Assembly: GCA_022866885.1 (NCBI GenBank)
Contig: JALHWS010000152.1
Coordinates: 1-15,747 of the forward strand
Origin: Candidatus Microgenomates bacterium
GTDB lineage: Bacteria; Patescibacteriota; Microgenomatia; 2-02-FULL-39-11
Length of the DNA: 15,747 nucleotides
Direction of reading: 5' to 3'
Part shown: positions 1-6,838 of the stretch, piece after piece
Layout of the letters: each line of letters opens with the position of its first letter
How positions within the stretch are numbered: the first letter of the stretch is position 1
Notes under the pieces: model-generated
What the model saw: only the letters and a program-made list of their open reading frames with translations
What the model was told of the DNA's origin: nothing
The model's database searches: none
Position numbers and translations under genes: made by a program

Positions 1-153
1 ACGTCTTCTTTTGCCTTTCTGACCGTGCTGTCCAGGCAGGATTTTCATCCTTTTTAAAAGCTCGGTGTGGGCATGGCTACCCGGGGTCTTTAACCCCAAG
101 TCAAATGCTTCACGCCTGGCCAATCTGTTTTTAGGTCCTCTGTATCGAGCCAT
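1..153 (-). CDS. rpsD: 30S ribosomal protein uS4 (S4), 5' part only
   Basis: This is the first 51 codons of uS4, a primary 16S rRNA binding protein that nucleates 30S assembly; the rest lies beyond the left edge. The peptide begins MARYRGPKNRLARREAFDLG and continues with a basic stretch containing LPGQHGQKGKRR, the usual uS4 N-terminal domain ending. The four Cys of zinc-type uS4 are absent in the visible part. The ATG at 151-153 has no clear Shine-Dalgarno sequence; instead a repeat-derived stem ends about 7 bases upstream. The position after rpsK matches the alpha-operon order rpsM-rpsK-rpsD. Too short for the automatic ORF threshold but clearly genuine. Confidence 0.95.
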   Translation of the reverse strand, partial: MARYRGPKNRLARREAFDLGLKTPGSHAHTELLKRMKILPGQHGQKGKRRR

Positions 154-160
154 AGTAGTT

Positions 161-228
161 TTAGCGTCTAGCGTCTAGAAGTTAGCGTCTAGTTATTATA
201 ATCTTAATTACTAAACGCTAAACGCTAG
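161..228 (-). repeat. Short repeat cluster with a long potential stem upstream of rpsD
   Basis: The 90-base rpsK-rpsD gap is built from a unit close to TAGCGTCTAG. On the plus strand it occurs twice in overlap at 161-178 and again at 182-192, and as the inverted variant CTAAACGCTAAACGCTAG at 211-228. In the minus-strand transcript, 228-211 can pair with 178-161 over 17 consecutive positions, with two G-U wobbles and a loop of about 32 bases. The 182-192 copy is an alternative partner. The distal arm ends about 7 bases before the rpsD ATG, so the fold could mask the ribosome-binding region. A TATAAT at 195-200 lies in the loop, but no convincing -35 accompanies it. There is no U-run after the stem, so a terminator is unlikely. 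Confidence 0.7.
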
Positions 229-243
229 TTACTAGCCGCTGAT

Positions 244-618
244 TTATACTCTTCTTTTTTTCTTCGGCCTGACACCGTTGTGCGGCATCGGTGTCACGTC
301 AGCAATCATGCTGATATTCAAACCAGCGCTCTTCAGTGCTCTAAGTGCCGCATCCCGTCCGGCTCCCGGTCCTTTTATATAGACTTCAACGCTTCTTAAA
401 CCAAAATTACTGATGATTCTTCTGGCTGCCTGATCTACTGCGCTGGTGGCCGCAAAAGGAGTTGACCTTCTTGTGCCTTTGAAACCGACATTACCCGAAG
501 AACTCCAGCCTAAAGTGTTTCCCTTTTCATCGGTAATCGTAACGATCGTGTTATTGAAAGTTGAAGTAATAAACACTTTCCCTTTTTCGATCAGTTTAGT
601 TGTTTTTCTTGTATTCAT
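244..618 (-). CDS. rpsK: 30S ribosomal protein uS11 (S11)
   Basis: uS11 forms part of the 30S platform near the mRNA exit and the 16S 3' end. The 124-residue product has the family core: FNNTIVTITDEKGNTLGWSS near residues 21-40, then GFKGTRRSTPFAA, IKGPGAGRDAALRAL, and the characteristic C-terminus DVTPMPHNGVRPKKKRRV. Length is close to the usual 125-130. The ATG follows the rpsM stop by 18 bases, with an A/T-rich leader and no obvious Shine-Dalgarno sequence, so translation may be coupled to rpsM or leaderless-like. It is followed by the repeat-rich gap before rpsD. Confidence 0.98.
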   Translation of the reverse strand: MNTRKTTKLIEKGKVFITSTFNNTIVTITDEKGNTLGWSSSGNVGFKGTRRSTPFAATSAVDQAARRIISNFGLRSVEVYIKGPGAGRDAALRALKSAGLNISMIADVTPMPHNGVRPKKKRRV

Positions 619-636
619 AATATTTACAAAATAATC

Positions 637-1062
637 TTATTTCCCGGGTGTTGCGGCCGGAGCTGTTTTATTCTGGTCCAGCTTGGCTCTGATTTCCTTT
701 TTTAAAGCTCCAACCGTCTGTCTTTTGCCTCTTTTTGTCCGGGCATTGGTACGTGTCCGCTGGCCCCGAACCGGCAATCCCCGGATATGCCGAAGACCTC
801 GGTAACTGCCGATTTCTTTCAATCGTTTGATGGTATTGGCAATTTCCGTTTTTAAGTCTCCTTCTATTTTGTATTCTTTATCCAAAATTTTTTGAATCCG
901 GTTTTTCTCTTCTTCCGTCAGTTCCTTAATTCTTTTGGCTCCATCGACCTGGGCTTTCTCCAACAGTTCGACTACGTTACGCCTGCCTATTCCGTAAAGA
1001 TAGGTTAAAGCAATGTCTGTCCTTTTATGATCCGGTAAATCAATTCCTGCAATTCTTGACAT
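637..1062 (-). CDS. rpsM: 30S ribosomal protein uS13 (S13)
   Basis: uS13 sits in the head of the 30S subunit and contacts the P-site tRNA and 50S bridges. The product is 141 residues. It starts MSRIAGIDLPDHKRTDIALT, carries the helix-hairpin-helix YGIGRRN near residues 23-29, and has the signature RGLRHIRGLPVRGQRTRTNA followed by a basic tail. The C-terminus runs on past the usual KK-rich end with an Ala/Pro-containing segment (TAPAATPGK), so it is about 20 residues longer than E. coli S13. A weak AGGGA lies before the ATG. It starts the alpha-operon-like part, directly after rpmJ. Confidence 0.98.
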   Translation of the reverse strand: MSRIAGIDLPDHKRTDIALTYLYGIGRRNVVELLEKAQVDGAKRIKELTEEEKNRIQKILDKEYKIEGDLKTEIANTIKRLKEIGSYRGLRHIRGLPVRGQRTRTNARTKRGKRQTVGALKKEIRAKLDQNKTAPAATPGK

Positions 1063-1064
1063 AA

Positions 1065-1178
1065 TTATCCCTGTCTCTGTTTATGTTTCGGATTACTGCA
1101 AATAACGTAAGTCTTTTGTCTTCGAACAACGATCTTGCACTTATTACACCTTTTTTTGACTGATGAGTGTACTTTCAT
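1065..1178 (-). CDS. rpmJ: 50S ribosomal protein bL36 (L36), zinc type
   Basis: A 37-codon gene, too short for standard ORF cut-offs, fills the infA-rpsM gap. It starts MKVHSSVKKRCNKCKIV and reads on through RRQKTYVICSNPKHKQRQG. The zinc ligands are Cys11, Cys14, Cys27 and His32, the exact C-x2-C-x12-C-x4-H spacing of C+ bL36. The protein binds the L7/L12-stalk base and peptidyl-transferase side of 23S rRNA. It ends 2 bases before the rpsM ATG and starts 8 bases after the infA stop. The order infA-rpmJ-rpsM is conserved in many bacteria, which supports the call. Confidence 0.97.
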   Translation of the reverse strand: MKVHSSVKKRCNKCKIVVRRQKTYVICSNPKHKQRQG

Positions 1179-1186
1179 AATTTCTT

Positions 1187-1405
1187 TTAACGAAGCCTGT
1201 AGGTGATCCGGCCCTTTTCCTTGTCATACGGTGTCATTTCCAGCCTTACCTGATCACCGGGCATAATTTTTATATAGTTTATCCGCATCTTTCCTGATAA
1301 ATGGCAAAGAATCACTTTGCCGTCTGCCAGCTGTACCCGAAACAAGGTATTCGGAAGAGCTTCAATCACTTTACCAATAACTTCAGTTGTTCCCTGGTGA
1401 GCCAT
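1187..1405 (-). CDS. infA: Translation initiation factor IF-1
   Basis: IF-1 binds the 30S A site during initiation, with IF-2 and IF-3. The 72-residue product is the standard length and reads as a single OB-fold. Family landmarks are EVIGKVIEALPNTLFRVQLADG, the segment LCHLSGKMRINYIKIMPGD, and the C-terminal MTPYDKEKGRITYRLR. The usual MAKxxxIEVEG start is replaced by MAHQGTTEVIG, a modest deviation. The gene lies 22 bases after map and just ahead of rpmJ, a common map-infA-rpmJ arrangement. No strong Shine-Dalgarno sequence is close to the ATG; a G-run 10-16 bases upstream is a poor candidate. Confidence 0.98.
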   Translation of the reverse strand: MAHQGTTEVIGKVIEALPNTLFRVQLADGKVILCHLSGKMRINYIKIMPGDQVRLEMTPYDKEKGRITYRLR

Positions 1406-1427
1406 AAATTAATTTTTTACCCCCCGC

Positions 1428-2192
1428 TTAAACCGGCGAAGGAGTCAAAACAAGACCACCGTGGATTGTTGCTGCCACGGTAGCTTCAAAAAGTCCTGAT
1501 ATTTTACCATCTTTCGTAACAATTGTCCATCCGTCATTTCCGCGGTAAATCACTTCAGGACTTCCCATATTATATATTACTTCTACCGCTAAAACCATCC
1601 CTTCGCAGATTTTGGGAGTTTTTTCCCTTTTTTGCCCCACAAAACCCGGCACTGCCGGATCCTCATGGAGTTTCTTTCCGACACCGTGCCCGACCAGGGT
1701 CTGAACTACGGAATAGCCGGCCCCTTCAACTACATCTTCAATCTCTTTGGAAATATCCCAGATATAATTGCCGATCTTCACCTTTGAAATAGCTTGTTCT
1801 AAAGCCCTCTGACCGGTTTTGAGGAAACGGTCAACCTCTCCATTTCCATTTTGGCCAATTTTTACCGTCCAGGCGGCATCGGAGTGATAACCTTTATAAT
1901 ACACGCCGCAGTCAATCCCGACCACATCCCCATCCCTGATAACGTAATCATTTGGAATACCATGGACAACCGCCTCGTTGAGGCAGGTGCAAAGTGTCCA
2001 ATGGTATCCTTTCACTTTCTTAAAAGAAGGCTCTCCTCCCCTTTTGATAATCTCTTTTTCCGCACCAAGATCCAGGTCTAAAAGAGTTACTCCAACGGCT
2101 GCCTTCGATAATACATCTCGTAAAACCGCAGATAATATCTGTCCGCTTTCTTTCATGATTTTTATCTCTTGGGGTGATTTCAGGTGAATCAT
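1428..2192 (-). CDS. map: Methionine aminopeptidase, type I
   Basis: This cytosolic dinuclear-metal peptidase removes the initiator Met from new proteins whose second residue is small. The 254-residue product has the pita-bread fold landmarks: His77 in LNEAVVHGIP, metal ligands Asp94 (VVGIDCGV) and Asp105 (YHSDAAWTV), His169 in VGHGVGKKLHE with His176 beyond it, Glu204, and Glu236 in LFEATVAAT. The usual TIEP around the first Glu ligand is AVEV here, but the ligand is kept. There is no N-terminal extension or SH3 motif, as expected of type Ia. The ATG overlaps the stop of the upstream kinase gene as ATGA, indicating translational coupling. Confidence 0.96.
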   Translation of the reverse strand: MIHLKSPQEIKIMKESGQILSAVLRDVLSKAAVGVTLLDLDLGAEKEIIKRGGEPSFKKVKGYHWTLCTCLNEAVVHGIPNDYVIRDGDVVGIDCGVYYKGYHSDAAWTVKIGQNGNGEVDRFLKTGQRALEQAISKVKIGNYIWDISKEIEDVVEGAGYSVVQTLVGHGVGKKLHEDPAVPGFVGQKREKTPKICEGMVLAVEVIYNMGSPEVIYRGNDGWTIVTKDGKISGLFEATVAATIHGGLVLTPSPV

Positions 2193-2740
2193 GGACTGAT
2201 TTTTTTCAGCGTATCCTCCAGTTTTTTAAATAAGTCCGCCTCGGTACCGTTGTTTCCCAGGATAAAATCGGCTGATTTCCTCAAAGTATAAAGTCCCAAC
2301 TGTGTCAATTCGCTCATGTCTCTTTTTTTGGCATCTGCGTAAGCTAACGGTCTTTCCGGCCTGACTAATAAGCGTTGATAACGTAAATTTTGCGCCGCCT
2401 CTAAAAAAATGATTTTGACGTTGGGAAGATTTTTTTGGAAATAATCCAATTCTTCACCGCTCCTCATACCGTCAATCACTACCATTGGTTGAACTGCCAA
2501 ACATTTATTGACTTTTTCCGTAGTTTCCTTGGCGTAGATATCCGCCCCGTATTTTTTCCGAAGCGATTCTCTGACGTGTTTTTCATTACCTTCTGTCAAA
2601 GGCATATTTTCTTCTTTCAAAACGGCATCAGTATAGTCGCCCATCCGGATAACCGGGATTTTTTTACGGCGGAAAAAATCGGCAGCGGTCGTTTTTCCGC
2701 TGCCAGGCAAACCGGTAAGAATCAAAACGGTTTTATTCAT
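2189..2740 (-). CDS. P-loop kinase, UPF0200 / dephospho-CoA-kinase-like
   Basis: A 183-residue P-loop kinase of the nucleoside/nucleotide-kinase superfamily, not an ordinary adenylate kinase. What is seen: Walker A GLPGSGKTT at residues 10-18; VIRMGD at 30-35; VVIDGMRSGEEL at 87-98, in place of the DGFPR of adenylate kinase; Arg-rich LVRPERPL at 125-132; a conserved-looking RDMSELTQLG at 140-149; and a C-terminal ADFILGNNGT at 157-166. The MGD, DGxR, RDxxEL and NxGT pattern resembles the UPF0200 group, best known to me from archaea, and distantly CoaE. The substrate cannot be read from sequence. It overlaps adk by 8 bases and map by 4, so the three genes are almost certainly co-translated. 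Confidence 0.75.
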   Translation of the reverse strand: MNKTVLILTGLPGSGKTTAADFFRRKKIPVIRMGDYTDAVLKEENMPLTEGNEKHVRESLRKKYGADIYAKETTEKVNKCLAVQPMVVIDGMRSGEELDYFQKNLPNVKIIFLEAAQNLRYQRLLVRPERPLAYADAKKRDMSELTQLGLYTLRKSADFILGNNGTEADLFKKLEDTLKKISP

Positions 2741-3323
2741 TTATTTTATTAAGCTTGGAAACTGCTCTTTTGAAGACCTCATCCACTCTTCCCGCCCCGT
2801 CAATAGTCACTAATAAACCTAGCTTTTGAAAATGACTAATCAGCTTTTTTTCTTCCATCCGGTAAGTCTCCAGTCTTTTTTTAATCCTTTCCGGAGTATC
2901 ATGGGTTTCGGAACTGTCGGCAAAAAGCGGCCTTTTGCGCGCTACCAATCTTCTCATTGCCTCGCTATCTGTCAGTTTCAGGTAAATCACTTTATCAACC
3001 GTGTAACCGGCAAGCTGCACTTCCCTGAAAAGAAATTCCGCCTGGCGGATATTTCGGGGAAAACCATCAAGCAGGAAACCGTTTTTAGCCTCCGTGGTGG
3101 CTAATTTATTGCGCCAAAGCTCAAACATGCTTTCATCCGGTACATACTTACCCTCCGTCAGCGCTTGGCGACAGATATTACCAACGGTTGAACCGCTATT
3201 CTTTTCTGCCGACTTGCGAACCAAATCGCCCGAGGTATAGATTGGTAAACTGAATTTATCGGCCAGTAATTTTGCCTGTGTCCCTTTCCCTGATCCTTCC
3301 GGACCGTAGATGATTAGATGCAT
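2733..3323 (-). CDS. adk: Adenylate kinase (short lid)
   Basis: Adenylate kinase interconverts 2 ADP with ATP and AMP in the cytosol. In the 196-residue product the P-loop is GPEGSGKGT at residues 7-15, the AMP-binding segment includes TSGDLVR (30-36) and GKYVPDE (58-64), and the hallmark LLDGFPR is at 84-90. Arg-rich LVARKRP (126-132) and PERIKKRLETY (144-154) flank a short lid that lacks the four-Cys zinc site. Pro is replaced by Glu in the usual GxPGxGKGT. A related nucleoside monophosphate kinase cannot be fully excluded, but the position directly after secY is the standard adk place in Gram-positive-like operons. Confidence 0.9.
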   Translation of the reverse strand: MHLIIYGPEGSGKGTQAKLLADKFSLPIYTSGDLVRKSAEKNSGSTVGNICRQALTEGKYVPDESMFELWRNKLATTEAKNGFLLDGFPRNIRQAEFLFREVQLAGYTVDKVIYLKLTDSEAMRRLVARKRPLFADSSETHDTPERIKKRLETYRMEEKKLISHFQKLGLLVTIDGAGRVDEVFKRAVSKLNKINE

Positions 3324-3327
3324 AGTA

Positions 3328-4614
3328 TTATTTTAAGAAACCGTCGTAACTTCTCATGACCAGTTGGGATTCAATTTGTTTAACCGTTTCCAGGACCACG
3401 GAAACAACGATCAGGATACTGGTTCCGCCGATAGTCAGCGAAGCGACCCCCGAAATCTGCTTGACAATGGCCGGCATGATGGCGATCCCGCCCAAAAATA
3501 AGGCTCCGGCCAAAGTAATCCTCGTCAAAATATAATTTAAGTAAGCCGCCGTCGGACTGCCCGGCCTGATTCCGGGGATAAAGCCGCCGTATTTTTGGAT
3601 TTCTGCGGAGATTTTTTGAGGGTTGAAAGTGATGGCCGTATAAAAATAAGTAAAACCGATAACCAGCAGGAAGTAAACGAAATTATAGACGAAACCGTCA
3701 GTTTTAAAGATATTGACGATAAAACGGGCCACCCCGACAATCATCGGGTTGGGAATCTGCTCGACAAAACGTCCCAAAAGAGACGGCAGTAAAACGATCG
3801 AGACGGCAAAGATGATCGGGATGACACCTGCCTGATTCAGCCTGAGAGGCAAATAAGTCGAAGACCCGCCGTAGACTTTGTTCCCCCTGATCCTCTTGGC
3901 GTAATTGACCGGCACCTGACGGACGGCTTCGTTGATAAAAACAATGCCGGCCACTACTGCAAAGCCGACAATCACAAAAATCGCCACATTCATCAATAAT
4001 TCCTCATTGACGATCATCATTGTCTGCCCGAGAAAAACCGGCAGCCGGCCGACGATACCGGCAAAGATCAAAAGCGAGATGCCGTTGCCGATGCCAAACT
4101 CGGAAATGAGCTCCCCTAACCACATCAAAAGGACAGTCCCGGCCGTCATGGTAACCACCAGGGAAATCAGTTGCAAAGGATTTAAATTTCCCATAATTCC
4201 CTGACTGCGAAGAAGGGCATACATGCCAAGCGACTGCAAAGCGGCCAGGGGAATGGTGATAAACCGGGTGTATTGGTTAATTTTTTCCCGGCCGAATTCA
4301 CCTTCTTTTTGCAATTCTTCAAGTTTAGGAAAAACGATGGTCAAAAGCTGAAGGATGATTGAAGCGTTGATGTAAGGATTAAGACCGATGGCCATAACCG
4401 AAAAATTGACCAGCGTCCCTCCGGAAAAGATATCCAAAAGCCCCAGGAATTCACTCTGGGAGAAAAGGGCCCGCAGTTTGACCAGGTCAACCCCGGGCAA
4501 AGGGATATGGGCAAACAGCCGGAAGATGAAAAAGATGAAAGCGGTAATCAGTAATTTTTTTTTAAGTTCCGGAGTCTTGAAAGCCTGGACAATTGAACTA
4601 AGGTATTTGTTCAT
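3328..4614 (-). CDS. secY: Preprotein translocase subunit SecY
   Basis: SecY is the channel of the Sec translocon, in the cytoplasmic membrane with SecE and SecG. The 428-residue product is the normal length and has about ten hydrophobic segments. TM1 lies near residues 20-36, followed by AHIPLPGVDL. The plug region is DIFSGGTLVNFSVMAIGLNP, then INASIILQLL. The cytosolic loop after TM2 has EGEFGREKINQYTR. The basic loop KRIRGNKVYGG and NQAGVIPIIFA are typical. It follows rplO by 6 bases, with AAGG in a suitable position upstream of the ATG, and precedes adk by 4 bases. Neither secE nor secG is in the window. Confidence 0.98.
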   Translation of the reverse strand: MNKYLSSIVQAFKTPELKKKLLITAFIFFIFRLFAHIPLPGVDLVKLRALFSQSEFLGLLDIFSGGTLVNFSVMAIGLNPYINASIILQLLTIVFPKLEELQKEGEFGREKINQYTRFITIPLAALQSLGMYALLRSQGIMGNLNPLQLISLVVTMTAGTVLLMWLGELISEFGIGNGISLLIFAGIVGRLPVFLGQTMMIVNEELLMNVAIFVIVGFAVVAGIVFINEAVRQVPVNYAKRIRGNKVYGGSSTYLPLRLNQAGVIPIIFAVSIVLLPSLLGRFVEQIPNPMIVGVARFIVNIFKTDGFVYNFVYFLLVIGFTYFYTAITFNPQKISAEIQKYGGFIPGIRPGSPTAAYLNYILTRITLAGALFLGGIAIMPAIVKQISGVASLTIGGTSILIVVSVVLETVKQIESQLVMRSYDGFLK

Positions 4615-4620
4615 AAAGCC

Positions 4621-5061
4621 TTATTTTCCCACTTTGCCGCCGGCGGCGATGATTTTTTCCGCTGCCTTTTTTGAACACGGCATTTTAACTGTCAAAGGTA
4701 TATTCAGCTCGCCATCGCCTAAGATTTTTATCCTATAATCTTTGGCGTTTTTGCTTATGATATTTTTCTTGATCAGGCTTTCCTTGTCAATGACTGAATT
4801 GGCCGGAAAAACGTTAAGGTATTTAAGATTGACGGCCAGATCTTTGGTGCCGACTCTTTTATTGCGGTACTTACCCCGATAAAGAGGCAGCCGTCTGGTA
4901 AAAGAGACGCCAAACTCTCTAAGACTCATTGATATTTTCCCTCTGGACCTTTGTCCTTTTGTTCCCCGGCCGCCGGTTTTACCTTTTCCGCTACCGTGTC
5001 CCTGACCAAGCCGTTTTTTTCGGGAAGAGGTTGTTTTGGTTAATTGGTTTAGTTTTATCAT
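4621..5061 (-). CDS. rplO: 50S ribosomal protein uL15 (L15)
   Basis: uL15 is a late-assembly 23S-binding protein. The 146-residue product opens with MIKLNQLTKTTSSRKKRLGQ and the long glycine/arginine-rich N-terminal extension (GHGSGKGKTGGRGTKGQRSR) that reaches into 23S rRNA, followed by the globular domain. Length matches the family. Its ATG overlaps the rpsE stop as ATGA at 5058-5061, so there is no room for rpmD (uL30), which in most bacteria lies exactly here. An AAAGG inside the rpsE end may serve as ribosome binding site. Confidence 0.97.
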   Translation of the reverse strand: MIKLNQLTKTTSSRKKRLGQGHGSGKGKTGGRGTKGQRSRGKISMSLREFGVSFTRRLPLYRGKYRNKRVGTKDLAVNLKYLNVFPANSVIDKESLIKKNIISKNAKDYRIKILGDGELNIPLTVKMPCSKKAAEKIIAAGGKVGK

Positions 5062-5495
5062 ATGGTTTTTAACCTTTTTAAAGCTTCTAAAGTCGCGTAG
5101 ACATTGGAAGCCTTATTATCCGTTCCCATGATCTTGGAAACAATATCTTTAATTCCGGCGGCTTCCACGACTGCCCTGACTGGACCTCCCGCCCTAATAC
5201 CGGTTCCCGGAGGCGCCGGTTTGATCATAATTTTAGCCGCACCTTTTTTTATCCTGATTTCATGCCGAATGGTTTTTTTCACCATGGGAACGATAATCAT
5301 GTGTTTGCGGGCGTACTGAACTCCTTTTCGTACCGCGCTCGTCACGTCTCTCGCTTTTCCCAAACCGACCCCCACTTTTCCTTTTTTGTCTCCCACTACC
5401 ACTAAAACCGAGAAACCGATTTTATTGCCCCCGGTAGTTTTTTTGGAAACCCGGTTAACTTGAATGATCTTTTCGACAAATTCTTCGTTTATCAT
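5058..5495 (-). CDS. rpsE: 30S ribosomal protein uS5 (S5)
   Basis: uS5 lines the mRNA entry tunnel of the 30S subunit and affects decoding fidelity. The 145-residue product has the dsRBD-like N-terminal half: INRVSK-type VNRVSKKTTGGNKIGFSVLV, then GDKKGKVGVGLGKARDV. The C-terminal half has PAPPGTGIRAGGPVRAVVEA and the closing KASNVYATLEALKRL. It is shorter than E. coli S5 (about 167) because both ends are trimmed. The ATG lies 15 bases after the rplR stop in an A/T-only leader with no Shine-Dalgarno sequence. It overlaps rplO by four bases. Confidence 0.98.
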   Translation of the reverse strand: MINEEFVEKIIQVNRVSKKTTGGNKIGFSVLVVVGDKKGKVGVGLGKARDVTSAVRKGVQYARKHMIIVPMVKKTIRHEIRIKKGAAKIMIKPAPPGTGIRAGGPVRAVVEAAGIKDIVSKIMGTDNKASNVYATLEALKRLKTI

Positions 5496-5510
5496 ATATA
5501 TAAAATAATA

Positions 5511-5870
5511 TTAAAAAATTAATCCTCCCGCACGGCTACCTTCGGCCAGAGCTTTCACCCGACCGTGATAACGGTTGCAACCCCGGTCAAAAACCACTTT
5601 TTTAATCTTTTTTTTAAGCGCTTTTTCCGCCAATAATTTTCCCGCTATCCCGGCTTTCTCAATCCTGGTCAGTTTTTTCTCCCCTTCGCTCTTTATCTCC
5701 TTTTCGCTTACGGAAACCAAAGTTTTTCCAGTCCCGTCATCAATAATCTGAGCATATATTCCTTTATTTGACCGGTAAACGGAAAGCCGCGGACTATTGA
5801 TCACCTGGCGGATTTTTCTCCGGACTCGGGTAGTTCTTCGAAATTTGGCTGTTTTCAATCTGTTTTTCAT
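5511..5870 (-). CDS. rplR: 50S ribosomal protein uL18 (L18)
   Basis: uL18 binds 5S rRNA in the central protuberance with uL5 and bL25. The 119-residue product has a basic N-terminus (RRTTRVRRKIRQ), then SPRLSVYRSNKGIYAQIIDD and TLVSVSEKE, and the diagnostic ending VVFDRGCNRYHGRVKALAEG followed by SRAGGLIF. The usual ending is AREAGLxF, so SRAGGLIF is a small variation. Length is normal. The gene follows the rplF stop by 2 bases and precedes rpsE by 15 bases in the canonical spc order. Confidence 0.98.
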   Translation of the reverse strand: MKNRLKTAKFRRTTRVRRKIRQVINSPRLSVYRSNKGIYAQIIDDGTGKTLVSVSEKEIKSEGEKKLTRIEKAGIAGKLLAEKALKKKIKKVVFDRGCNRYHGRVKALAEGSRAGGLIF

Positions 5871-5872
5871 AT

Positions 5873-6424
5873 TTATTTTGCTCCGGCTCCGCCGACGGCT
5901 TTGGCGGCTTTACCGACTTTCTTTCTGATATATTCACCCAAATACCTGATACCCTTGCCTTTATACGGTTCCGGCGGTTTCAACCTTCGCACCGTTGCCG
6001 CCACTTCACCGACTAAATACTTGTCAAAACCCAAGACAATCACTTTGTTTTCATTGACCGTAAAACTGATTCCTTTTGGCGCCGGCACTTTTACCGGATG
6101 GGCATAACCCAAACTTAAAACCAGATCGTTTCCGTTTACTTGGGCCCGGTAACCGACACCGACCAACTCCAGCGTTTTGGTCCAGCCGGTTTTGACTCCA
6201 GTGACGGCGTTTTGGATCAAAGTCCGGTAGAGTCCCTGCAAATCGGCGCATTCTTTTGTCTTGGTCGAAACCGTCAGCTGGTTGTCTTTAATATCGGTTT
6301 TTAAACTGGCCGGCAGGGAAATGACAAGCTGTCCTTTCGGACCGTTCACCGAGATTTTCCCTCCGTCGGAAGTTACGGTTATCCCCTGTTCAATAATAAT
6401 TGGTTTTTTGCCTACACGTGACAT
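5873..6424 (-). CDS. rplF: 50S ribosomal protein uL6 (L6)
   Basis: uL6 binds the sarcin-ricin loop region near the factor-binding site. The 183-residue product starts MSRVGKKPIII and has two repeated alpha/beta domains: an N-terminal one with GPKGQLVISLP, and a second containing LELVGVGYRAQVNGNDLVLS, SLGYAHPV, and the conserved LKPPEPYKGKGIRYLGEYIR ahead of a Lys/Ala-rich end. Length agrees with the family. No clear Shine-Dalgarno sequence precedes the ATG, which lies 4 bases after the rpsH stop, so coupling is likely. Confidence 0.98.
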   Translation of the reverse strand: MSRVGKKPIIIEQGITVTSDGGKISVNGPKGQLVISLPASLKTDIKDNQLTVSTKTKECADLQGLYRTLIQNAVTGVKTGWTKTLELVGVGYRAQVNGNDLVLSLGYAHPVKVPAPKGISFTVNENKVIVLGFDKYLVGEVAATVRRLKPPEPYKGKGIRYLGEYIRKKVGKAAKAVGGAGAK

Positions 6425-6428
6425 ATAT

Positions 6429-6824
6429 TTACCAGATTTTACAAATAACTTCGCCGCCCAAGCCTTTTTTCCTGGCCTCTTTATCCGTCATTAAACCGCT
6501 TGAGGTTGAGATGACCGCCATCCCTAAACCGCCAAGCACTCTGGGTAAGCCGTCAGCTTTGACGTATACCCGGCGGCCGGGCTTGGAAACAATCACTATT
6601 TCCGTCACTTTAGGAAGTTTTCGGTCATAAAGAAGATCAATGATAATTTGCGAAAAATTTTCCTTGCTTTTGGCGACTGTCACTTTACCAAGCCAGCCGT
6701 TTTTGTTTAAGATTTTCGCCAGTGATTCCTTCATCTTTGAATGTGGAATTGTCACTTGGCTTTTTTTGGCCATGTAACCGTTTTTAATTTGAATCAAAAA
6801 ATCTGCGATTGGATCACTTGTCAT
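6429..6824 (-). CDS. rpsH: 30S ribosomal protein uS8 (S8)
   Basis: uS8 binds helix 21 of 16S rRNA and in E. coli also represses the spc operon. The 131-residue product begins MTSDPIADFLIQIKNGYMAK, the classic uS8 N-terminus. It ends with RRVYVKADGLPRVLGGLGMA, ISTSSGLMTDKEARKKGLGG and EVICKIW. An open frame extends upstream to 6947, but it only shadows rpsN. The ATG at 6822-6824 is chosen because the family alignment starts there and AAAGGA at 6834-6839 sits 9 bases upstream. Its start lies 14 bases after the rpsN stop. Confidence 0.98.
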   Translation of the reverse strand: MTSDPIADFLIQIKNGYMAKKSQVTIPHSKMKESLAKILNKNGWLGKVTVAKSKENFSQIIIDLLYDRKLPKVTEIVIVSKPGRRVYVKADGLPRVLGGLGMAVISTSSGLMTDKEARKKGLGGEVICKIW

Positions 6825-6838
6825 AAATTTTTTTCCTT

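Noticed and set aside
195..200. TATAAT in the rpsK-rpsD gap as an rpsD promoter
   Set aside because: The best upstream hexamer (TTTAGC) matches the -35 consensus poorly and lies inside the repeat unit; not called separately.
161..228. CRISPR array or replication-origin iterons in the rpsK-rpsD repeats
   Set aside because: Units are about 10 bases, in both orientations, with no unique spacers, no cas genes and no DnaA-box pattern.
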